Below are positions 56,931 through 64,000 of a DNA stretch of 64,000 bases, one piece after another (positions within the stretch are counted from its first letter, which is position 1; every line of letters starts with the position of its first letter). Under the pieces are notes generated by a model. That model worked only from the letters and a program-made list of their open reading frames with translations. It searched no databases and was not told where the DNA came from. Both the position numbers and the translations under genes were made by a program. This DNA comes from Photorhabdus laumondii subsp. laumondii (GTDB lineage Bacteria; Pseudomonadota; Gammaproteobacteria; Enterobacterales; Enterobacteriaceae), in NCBI RefSeq assembly GCF_003343245.1, contig NZ_CP024901.1:4464001-4528000 (forward strand), read 5' to 3'.

Positions 56931-58124
56931 ATGCGAATAAACAGGGGAGTTTTGCCTCTGGCTACAGTACTGGTACTCTCAGGCAGCTTAGCTCTTTCAG
57001 GATGTAACGACAAAGACTCTCAGCAAGTTGCTGGGAACCAACAGGCTCCTGAAGTCGGTATCGTGACGCTGAAAACTGAACCTCTGATGGTCACGACGGA
57101 ACTTCCAGGCCGAACATCAGCCTTCCGCATTGCAGAAGTTCGTCCACAAGTAAGTGGTATAATTCTGAAACGAAATTATAAAGAAGGTAGCGATGTAAAA
57201 GCAGGCGCTTCTTTATATCAGATAGATCCAGCAACTTACCAGGCTGCCTATGACAGTGCTAAAGCTGATTTGGCAAAAGCTCAGGCTCATGCAGAGATCA
57301 CACGCTTGACAGCGAACCGATATAAATCACTGTTAGGTACAAACTATGTTAGTCAACAGGAATTTGATAAAGCCAGCGCCGACTACGCACAAGCGGATGC
57401 TATAGTACAGGCAGCAAAAGCGGTCGTAGAGACCAACCGTATCAATTTGGCATATACCAAAGTTACAGCGCCGATTAGTGGTCGTTCCGGCAAATCTACG
57501 ATAACTGAAGGTGCTCTGGTTTCTGTTGGTCAACCAACAGCACTGACAACTGTTCAACAACTGGATCCAATTTATGTGGATGTCACTCAGTCAAGTGATG
57601 ATTATCTGCGTCTTAAAAATGAAATCGCTAAAGGTATTGTGCAGAAAGAGGACAATAAGGCTAAAGTTCACCTAATCATGGAAAATGGTAAAAACTACAG
57701 TGAAACAGGTTACTTAGAATTCTCTGATATTACTGTAGATGAAACAACAGGCTCTATCACTATCCGTGCAATATTCCCTAACCCAAATGAAGAGCTACTT
57801 CCAGGCATGTTTGTTCGTGCAAAATTGGAAGAAGGTATTCGCCAGGATTCAATACTGGTTCCTCAGCAAGGAGTTACCCGTACACCTCGTGGTGAAGCTA
57901 CTGTCATGGTGGTTGGTGCAGACGAAAAAGTCGAACCGCGCGTTATCACTACCAACCAAGCTATTGGTGATAAATGGCTAGTAGCTTCCGGTCTGAAAGC
58001 AGGTGATCGGGTCATCGTTACTGGTTTGCAAAAAATTAAACCCGGCATCCCGGTTAAAGCAGAAGAAGTGGACTTAAATGCAAAACCTGCTGCGAACCAA
58101 GCTGAACCTGCGAAAAAGTCTTAA
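56931..58124 (+). CDS. acrA: Efflux adaptor lipoprotein AcrA
   Basis: A 397-residue membrane fusion protein. Lipobox LSGC with the lipidated Cys at 25, then a coiled-coil hairpin between the two halves of the lipoyl domain (TYQAAYDSAKADLAKAQA; VEDNR-like pair SGRSGKSTI). Bridges AcrB and TolC. acrB follows after 27 bp. Confidence 0.96.
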   Translation: MRINRGVLPLATVLVLSGSLALSGCNDKDSQQVAGNQQAPEVGIVTLKTEPLMVTTELPGRTSAFRIAEVRPQVSGIILKRNYKEGSDVKAGASLYQIDPATYQAAYDSAKADLAKAQAHAEITRLTANRYKSLLGTNYVSQQEFDKASADYAQADAIVQAAKAVVETNRINLAYTKVTAPISGRSGKSTITEGALVSVGQPTALTTVQQLDPIYVDVTQSSDDYLRLKNEIAKGIVQKEDNKAKVHLIMENGKNYSETGYLEFSDITVDETTGSITIRAIFPNPNEELLPGMFVRAKLEEGIRQDSILVPQQGVTRTPRGEATVMVVGADEKVEPRVITTNQAIGDKWLVASGLKAGDRVIVTGLQKIKPGIPVKAEEVDLNAKPAANQAEPAKKS

Positions 58125-58151
58125 TTTAGGATTCATAGGAGTCAGTGATTC

Positions 58152-61100
58152 ATGCCTAAATTTTTTATAGATCGGCCAATCTTTGCATGGGTAATCGCAA
58201 TTATCACCATGCTGGCTGGGCTGTTGGCAATTATGAAATTACCCGTAGCGCAATATCCTACTATTGCACCACCGGCGATTTCTATCTCTGCAACTTATCC
58301 CGGCGCAGATGCCACCACTGTGCAAAACACAGTGACTCAGGTTATCGAACAGAACATGAATGGTATCGATAACCTAGTTTATATGTCTTCCGACAGTGAT
58401 TCTGCTGGAAACATGAATATCACACTAACCTTTGAGGCCGGTACTGATCCCGATATTGCACAGGTACAAGTGCAAAACAAGCTACAACTCGCTATGCCTC
58501 TGTTACCACAAGAAGTGCAACAGCAAGGTATACGTGTAGATAAGTCCACGACCTCTTTCTTGATGGTTGCCGGATTCATCTCTGAAGATGGTTCAATGTC
58601 ACAGGACGATATCTCTGACTACGTTGGTGCAACTGTCAAGGACCCTTTAAGTCGCGTAACCGGTGTAGGTGATACAATGCTTTTCGGTAACCAGTATGCC
58701 ATGCGTATCTGGTTAAATCCTGACAAGCTCGTTAACTACAAGATGACGACTTTGGATGTAATAAATGCAATCAAAGCGCAAAATAACCAAATAGCCGCCG
58801 GTCAATTAGGGGGAACCCCTCCGGTTCCAGGTCAACGCCTGAATGCGTCGATCATTGCTCAAACACGTCTAACTTCACCGGAAGAGTTCAGTAATATTCT
58901 CTTGCGCGTCAATACTGACGGTTCTCAGGTCCGTCTGAAAGATGTAGCAAAGGTGGAACTAGGTGCACAAAGCTACAACATCATTGCCCGCTATAACGGT
59001 AAACCTGCTGCGGGTATCGGTGTCAAACTAGCGACAGGCGCTAACGCTTTGGATACATCCAAAGCAGTAAAAGAAGCGCTAAACAATATGGAACCTTTCT
59101 TCCCTCACGGGCTGAAAATCGTCTATCCATATGACACCACACCATTCGTTAAAATCTCTATTAACGAAGTGGTAAAAACACTGGTTGAAGCAATTATGCT
59201 GGTGTTCGTGGTAATGTACCTATTTCTCCAAAATTTCCGCGCAACACTCATTCCAACCATTGCAGTTCCAGTCGTACTCTTAGGAACATTTGCAATACTC
59301 GCTACATTTGGCTATTCAATAAATACATTAACCATGTTTGCTATGGTTCTTGCCATTGGCTTACTGGTAGACGATGCCATTGTTGTTGTAGAAAATGTTG
59401 AACGTGTTATGCAGGAAGAAGGTCTATCGCCAAAAGAAGCAACCAGGAAATCAATGGGACAAATCCAAAGCGCCTTAGTTGGTATTGCAATGGTGCTGTC
59501 TGCTGTATTTATCCCAATGGCCTTCTTCGGCGGTTCAACCGGTGCAATTTATCGTCAATTCTCGATCACTATCGTATCTGCAATGGTATTGTCTGTGCTG
59601 GTAGCATTAATCCTGACACCAGCTCTATGTGCTACCATGTTGAAACCCATTGCCAAAGGTAGCCATGGTAAGCAGACCGGCGTCTTTGGCTGGTTCAACC
59701 GCATATTTGACAAAAGTACCCACCACTATACTGACAGCATTGGTCGCATTCTACGTAATACAGGCCGTTATCTGGTAATTTATGTATTCCTGGTGGCAGG
59801 TATGGCCGTCATGTTCACACGTTTACCATCCTCTTTTCTTCCTGAAGAAGATCAGGGAGTATTGCTGACAATGGTTCAATTACCTGCGGGGGCGACACAG
59901 GAACAAACAGAAAAAGTTCTAGATAAAGTAAGCGATTACTTCAATACAGAAGAAAAAGATCGTGTGGTTTCTGTATTTACTGTCAGTGGCTTTGGTTTTA
60001 GTGGGCAAGGTCAAAACACTGGGTTGGGATTTATAAGCCTGAAAGACTGGGGTGAACGTCCGGGGGCTGAAAACAAAGTACCTGCTATTGTTGCCAGGGC
60101 TAGTGCTCACTTCCAGACAATCAAAGAAGGTATGGTTTTTGCGTTTAACATCCCGGCAATTGTAGAGTTAGGTTCAGCAACTGGCTTTGATTTTGAATTA
60201 ATTGATAAAGCAAACCTTGGACATGACAAACTGACAGCAGCCCGTAATCAATTACTTGGCATGATACAACAGCATCCAGATATGTTAGTAGGTGTTCGTC
60301 CTAATGGTCAGGAAGATACCCCTCAATATCGGCTCAGAATTGATCAGGAAAAAGCTGAAGCTCTCGGTGTTTCCATCGCTGATATTAACTCAACACTCAG
60401 CACGATGTTTGGTAGTAACTATGTGAACGACTTTATTGATCGCGGTCGTGTCAAAAAAGTTTACGTTCAGTCGGAAGCACCTTATCGTATGTTGCCAAGT
60501 GACATCTACAAGCTGTATGTCCGTAACAAACAGGGTGAAATGGTTCCATTCTCTGCCTTTACAGACACGTCCAAAGAACCCTGGACCTACGGTTCACCAC
60601 GTCTGGAACGTTACAACGGCTTACCATCAATGGAAATTCTGGGTGAAGCCGCTCCGGGTAAAAGTACCGGTGATGCAATGGCCCTAATGGAAGAGCTGGC
60701 ATCTAAGCTACCAAATGGAATCGGTTTCGACTGGACAGGTATGTCCTATCAGGAACGTTTGTCTGGTAATCAAGCCCCAGCTCTATATGCATTATCATTG
60801 ATAGTGGTATTCCTCTGTCTGGCTGCACTGTATGAAAGCTGGTCAATTCCATTCTCAGTTATGCTAGTAGTACCATTAGGTATCGTTGGAGCCTTGTTAG
60901 CAACAACATTCCGCGGCTTGGATAACGATGTTTACTTTAAAGTTGGCTTGTTGACCACTATCGGTTTGTCAGCTAAGAACGCGATACTCATCGTTGAATT
61001 CGCCAAGGACCTGATGGAAAAAGAGGGCAAGGGGTTGATAGAAGCTACGCTAGATGCGGTAAGAATGCGTCTTCGCCCAATCCTAATGACATCACTAGCA

Positions 61101-61301
61101 TTTATGTTAGGTGTTATCCCCCTAGTACTGAGTAATGGTGCAGGATCCGGCTCTCAAAACGCAGTGGGTACTGGGGTATTAGGCGGAATGATTGCAGCAA
61201 CCTCGCTAGCCATCTTTTTCGTGCCGGTATTCTTTGTGGTTATAAGACGACGTTTCAGTAAGAAAGCTGAGGAGATTGAACCCGCATCAGAATCTCACTA
61301 A
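58152..61301 (+). CDS. acrB: RND multidrug efflux pump AcrB
   Basis: A 1049-residue, 12-helix RND pump, the E. coli length. The proton-relay aspartates are in [14 protein letters not shown], and the final helices carry [15 protein letters not shown] with the conserved Lys. Works as an asymmetric trimer with AcrA and TolC to expel drugs and bile salts. Confidence 0.97.
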   Translation: MPKFFIDRPIFAWVIAIITMLAGLLAIMKLPVAQYPTIAPPAISISATYPGADATTVQNTVTQVIEQNMNGIDNLVYMSSDSDSAGNMNITLTFEAGTDPDIAQVQVQNKLQLAMPLLPQEVQQQGIRVDKSTTSFLMVAGFISEDGSMSQDDISDYVGATVKDPLSRVTGVGDTMLFGNQYAMRIWLNPDKLVNYKMTTLDVINAIKAQNNQIAAGQLGGTPPVPGQRLNASIIAQTRLTSPEEFSNILLRVNTDGSQVRLKDVAKVELGAQSYNIIARYNGKPAAGIGVKLATGANALDTSKAVKEALNNMEPFFPHGLKIVYPYDTTPFVKISINEVVKTLVEAIMLVFVVMYLFLQNFRATLIPTIAVPVVLLGTFAILATFGYSINTLTMFAMVLAIGLLVDDAIVVVENVERVMQEEGLSPKEATRKSMGQIQSALVGIAMVLSAVFIPMAFFGGSTGAIYRQFSITIVSAMVLSVLVALILTPALCATMLKPIAKGSHGKQTGVFGWFNRIFDKSTHHYTDSIGRILRNTGRYLVIYVFLVAGMAVMFTRLPSSFLPEEDQGVLLTMVQLPAGATQEQTEKVLDKVSDYFNTEEKDRVVSVFTVSGFGFSGQGQNTGLGFISLKDWGERPGAENKVPAIVARASAHFQTIKEGMVFAFNIPAIVELGSATGFDFELIDKANLGHDKLTAARNQLLGMIQQHPDMLVGVRPNGQEDTPQYRLRIDQEKAEALGVSIADINSTLSTMFGSNYVNDFIDRGRVKKVYVQSEAPYRMLPSDIYKLYVRNKQGEMVPFSAFTDTSKEPWTYGSPRLERYNGLPSMEILGEAAPGKSTGDAMALMEELASKLPNGIGFDWTGMSYQERLSGNQAPALYALSLIVVFLCLAALYESWSIPFSVMLVVPLGIVGALLATTFRGLDNDVYFKVGLLTTIGLSAKNAILIVEFAKDLMEKEGKGLIEATLDAVRMRLRPILMTSLAFMLGVIPLVLSNGAGSGSQNAVGTGVLGGMIAATSLAIFFVPVFFVVIRRRFSKKAEEIEPASESH

Positions 61302-61919
61302 ATGCTACCAACAATAACCAGAAGGCCGTCAAATCGGCCTTCTTAAATATAATCGTTGCTTCCATCTGATAAGATTCTGATCATTAATCTATCCGCTTAA
61401 TATTTAAGTAATTTCGTTTAAATTTAATTATAATCACCACTTATGAGTATAAAATAGCTTTAAAAATCCAAGCATTAGTGACTTTAATAAAATTAATATA
61501 AAATTTGTCGGACAAAAATTACTTTATCTTTTTTTACACTAAATGACAAAAAACAATACCAGCACATAGTGACTTATGTAATAATGATGTTATATTCATT
61601 GATTATTGTAGCCATCAGGCTATAATCTGCCGTTACTGGTATCTGAGGGTAATACTGTTTTATATAAATCTACATATTCACTCACACATACTAGCCGCTA
61701 TTTATAGTTTATTGAGTTAAGGTATGAATTTTTGTTAAGAGCTGATTCTGGTTTACTAGAAGCGAATCAGAGCCATCTGTAGAAAAGATAAATAATCCCA
61801 AAGAACGATTATAGATACATAATAATAATCTCTTGAAAAAAATTTTATTTTACGTGTATATGCTTAGTGTTTAACTCAAAAAAATTAAGTAATGGCATAC
61901 ACAGCAAGATCAACATAGC
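61302..61919. other. Spacer between acrB and the tomB remnant
   Basis: Contains the acrB terminator at 61320-61343. The rest is AT-rich with no gene recognised. Confidence 0.5.
61320..61343 (+). terminator. acrB terminator
   Basis: A 9-bp stem AGAAGGCCG/CGGCCTTCT with a 6-nt loop, then a short T pair and AT-rich sequence. Confidence 0.8.
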
Positions 61920-62302
61920 ATGGATGAATATTCACTCAAGATGACATAACATTGATGAATTAGAATGCTTATGTGAAAATCTAAGGCGAGAAGTACTTCT
62001 AGTGTAGAGTACACAGAGATGAGACTGGTTGTAAAAATGGCTTCTACATCTCAGGATAATTTAAAGCTAAACAAATAGATTGAATACATATCAACTTTCG
62101 TTTGGTACTTTAAAATAAAATATTCTGATGATTTCAGCCTTCTCACTTGAATTGATAAATGTATTGATAATACATATAGTTATACTTTGTTTAGAAACAA
62201 ATTAAGATTAGCGTTTCTAAACTTATGGAATGGTAAAAAAACTAATGAACGCTTAACCAGCGTCCTGTTACAGGATTTAAATTGCTCCTTGAGCAAAATT
62301 TG
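61920..62302 (+). pseudogene. tomB: tomB pseudogene (antitoxin partner of Hha)
   Basis: ATG at 61920 opens MDEYSLK, the TomB start, then a stop and a frame shift. A second frame gives IDELECLCENLRREVLLV, matching TomB HDIAQLKFLCES. A later frame gives TSQDNLKLNK-stop-IEYISTF, then FKIKYSDDFSLLT-stop-ID, aligning with TomB TSAINLQLNELIEHIATF and YKIKYNEDNKLIEQID. Stops and frame changes make it non-functional. hha follows 53 bp downstream, in the E. coli order. Confidence 0.8.
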
Positions 62303-62355
62303 ATTGAATATTTCCCTCAATAATTTTTTATATATGTTAAATAAGAAAGGCGATT

Positions 62356-62559
62356 ATGACTAAAACTGATTATCTGATGCGTTTAAGAAAATGCACCACG
62401 ATTGATACACTGGAACGTGTGATTGAAAAGAACAAATATGAACTTTCAGGAGATGAACTTGAACTATTCTACTCTGCTGCGGATCATCGCCTAGCTGAGC
62501 TGACCATGAATAAACTGTATGATAGAATTCCACCTTCAGTATGGAAATATGTTCGCTAA
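62356..62559 (+). CDS. hha: Hha, H-NS-associated modulator
   Basis: A 67-residue small protein that binds H-NS and StpA and modulates expression of horizontally acquired genes. Starts [15 protein letters not shown] and ends SVWKYVR; lacks the first five or so residues of E. coli Hha. AGAAAGG 5 nt upstream supports the start. Its antitoxin neighbour tomB is decayed. Confidence 0.95.
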   Translation: MTKTDYLMRLRKCTTIDTLERVIEKNKYELSGDELELFYSAADHRLAELTMNKLYDRIPPSVWKYVR

Positions 62560-62589
62560 AATAGTCTTTATCAGATAGAAAGTGATCCG

Positions 62590-62611
62590 AGCCGGTAAAG
62601 TGCTATCGGCT
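62590..62611 (+). terminator. hha terminator
   Basis: An 8-bp stem AGCCGGTA/TATCGGCT with one G-T pair and a 6-nt loop, about 30 bp after the stop. Confidence 0.65.
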
Positions 62612-62632
62612 TATTAGGTTACCAATGAAATT

Positions 62633-62745
62633 GGCGAGGGCTCTGCCAGCGACATCCCGGCACACACATCCCCTGCTATGGCTGCTTCCTTCCGGACCTG
62701 ACCAAGTTAACAAGTTAGCGTTGCGGGAGAACCAACAGAGCCCCC
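62633..62745 (-). ncRNA. ffs: 4.5S signal recognition particle RNA
   Basis: The minus-strand transcript starts GGGGGCTCTGTTGGTTCTCC and has the apical CCGGAAGGAAGCAG loop that binds Ffh. It folds into the single long hairpin of bacterial 4.5S RNA with GGCTCT paired to AGAGCC at the ends. About 113 nt, one less than in E. coli. Confidence 0.97.
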
Positions 62746-62870
62746 ATTGTGACGTGTTGCTTTAACTCTAAAGCGTCGCCATTATCATTCATACCTACTT
62801 AAATAGCAAGACAAGCAGGCCCGAATGCTGGTTTATTGCACATTGCAAATCAATACAATAAGGAAATGTA

Positions 62871-63317
62871 TTATCTAACGGCTTTCAACGTAATTTCGAC
62901 ATCTTTAGTCTTCCCATTATTAATCACTTCATATGCTGTATCTGTAACAAACATCAAGCGGCTATGCAGCGAAACAGAAGCTCTGACAACAATGCGTGCA
63001 TTCGGCTTAATTTTGTTTGGCTGATAAGGCAAAACAAAATGGAAAGGTGATTGTTTCCCACCTAAACGCTCTACCTTCTGAGACAGAGTAACTGAAGGCG
63101 CATCAGCCAAAGACACATCAGATAACGCCACTGTCAGAACAGCATCTGCTGGCAATGCTATACGCTGTAGTATATTAATATTACCTTCAACAAAAGACCG
63201 TTTCATTAGATTTTCAATCTGCTCCACCTGAGTATCTGCTACCTCAGCACCTTTGACATTACACCCAACCAAAGCAACCGCTAGTAATACGCCAGCGGGT
63301 AACTGCCATAATTTCAT
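62871..63317 (-). CDS. ybaY: YbaY lipoprotein (pilotin-like)
   Basis: A 148-residue lipoprotein starting MKLWQLPAGVLLAVALVGC; the lipidated Cys follows the LVG lipobox. The ATG at 63317 has GGAGG 7 nt upstream; an earlier ATG is only 1 nt from that site. YscW-type beta domain to the C-terminus. Divergent from tesB, as in E. coli. Function unknown. Confidence 0.9.
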   Translation of the reverse strand: MKLWQLPAGVLLAVALVGCNVKGAEVADTQVEQIENLMKRSFVEGNINILQRIALPADAVLTVALSDVSLADAPSVTLSQKVERLGGKQSPFHFVLPYQPNKIKPNARIVVRASVSLHSRLMFVTDTAYEVINNGKTKDVEITLKAVR

Positions 63318-63567
63318 ACACATTCCTCCATTATTAACTAATCTATATAAATATTAAAATAAATTGAAATATCAAATCATTAAATCTAAATCATTTGAAT
63401 TATAGATTAAAAATTTGAACATAAAACGCCAATAAATCTCACATTCTTTATTGCACCGCTGTTAGGACTTAAAACATTTACAATTTAGTTATTTATTAAT
63501 CATCTATTAATGAGACAATAATCATCCCTTGTACTCTCGATAACCTAATAGAAAACAAAGGCATATT

Positions 63568-64000
63568 ATGAGCAAGTCATTACAGAATCTGATAAATTTG
63601 ATGAAATTGGAAAAAATTGAGGAAGGTATTTACCGAGGGCAAAGCGAAGATCTCGGTTTTCCTCAGGTTTTCGGAGGACAAGTGATTGGTCAGGCACTGT
63701 ATGCTGCCAAACAAACCGTTGTCGATGACCGAATGGGCAACTCTTTCCATAGCTATTTCTTACGCCCCGGTGACAGTCACAAGCCTATCGTCTATGATGT
63801 TGAGATTTTGCGGGATGGAGGAAGTTTTAGTGCCCGGCGAGTTAGTGCAATACAGAATGGTAAACCTATCTTTTATATGACTGCCTCATTTCAAAGTCAC
63901 GAAGAAAGTTTTGAACACCAAAATATAATGCCGGATGTACCCTATCCAGAAGAACTTATCCCTCAGGATGAAATTGTGAAAAAAATGTCGCATCTGCTGC
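63568..64000 (+). CDS. tesB: Acyl-CoA thioesterase II, N-terminal part (cut by window edge)
   Basis: The ATG at 63568 ([20 protein letters not shown]) starts a frame open to the window end, 144 codons. [27 protein letters not shown] and [19 protein letters not shown] belong to the first hot-dog half of TesB. The second half, with the catalytic Asp-Thr-Gln triad, lies outside the window. Confidence 0.95.
   Translation, partial: MSKSLQNLINLMKLEKIEEGIYRGQSEDLGFPQVFGGQVIGQALYAAKQTVVDDRMGNSFHSYFLRPGDSHKPIVYDVEILRDGGSFSARRVSAIQNGKPIFYMTASFQSHEESFEHQNIMPDVPYPEELIPQDEIVKKMSHLL

Overview
The window is chromosomal DNA of an enterobacterium of the Morganellaceae, most probably Photorhabdus. It is AT-rich and carries repeated 127-bp ERIC elements. 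The backbone follows the Escherichia coli cysS-to-tesB gene order (cysS/ppiB-lpxH-purEK ... ybbP-ybbA/tesA-ybbO-cnoX-qmcA-ybbJ-cueR/copA-ybaP-ybaK-ushA-fsr-ybaL-gsk-hemH-adk-htpG-recR-ybaB-dnaX-apt-priC-rsmS-acrRAB-hha-ffs-ybaY-tesB). The genus call rests on my recognition of gene content (an Rpn-type nuclease, a riboflavin-synthase paralogue, an orphan tail fibre, many ERICs), not on a database search.

Layout. 1-5.5 kb is accessory: the end of a CoA-transferase subunit, a clavaminate-synthase-like Fe(II)/2-oxoglutarate oxygenase followed by an AEC-family carrier, and an orphan phage tail-fibre gene with a duplicated 92-residue module. 5.5-10.2 kb is core (cysS, ppiB, lpxH, purEK). 10.2-18.3 kb is a decayed and mobile zone: a deleted IS630-type transposase, an Rpn nuclease gene beside a partial copy of its own 3' end, a riboflavin-synthase paralogue whose reading frame ends inside an ERIC, and a cluster of Tsx-like porin, MFS transporter and RutA-like flavin monooxygenase. 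18.4-36 kb is core: envelope and lipase genes, copper efflux, 5'-nucleotidase, fosmidomycin efflux and a K+/H+ antiporter. 36-41 kb mixes a LysE-type exporter, gsk and a Wzz/FepE-type chain-length regulator. 41-52.3 kb is core (hemH, adk, htpG, recR-ybaB-dnaX, apt, priC, rsmS) interrupted by a TonB-dependent receptor. 52.4-55.7 kb is an insertion where E. coli has mscK: a DUF1284 protein, a 2OG-Fe(II) oxygenase and a BioMNY-type biotin ECF transporter. 56-64 kb is acrR-acrAB, a wrecked tomB, intact hha, 4.5S RNA, ybaY and the start of tesB.

How the genes work together. Copper: CueR reads Cu+ and drives copA from a promoter with a 19-bp spacer; copA carries a slippery heptamer and a pseudoknot predicted to release a two-domain soluble copper chaperone. 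Drug efflux: AcrR represses acrAB through a conserved 24-bp operator. Replication: dnaX has the tau/gamma frameshift signal and is followed by ybaB-recR. Purines: purEK has a PurR box, with apt, gsk and ushA nearby. Heat shock: htpG has a textbook sigma-32 promoter. Chitin: a ChiX-like small RNA lies antisense between ybaP and ybaK, as in E. coli.

The most interesting signals are the copA recoding site with its pseudoknot, the separated C-terminal Rpn copy that may act as a stand-alone inhibitor, the ChiX-like RNA, the tomB pseudogene beside intact hha, ERIC elements forming gene ends, and the biotin/oxygenase island.
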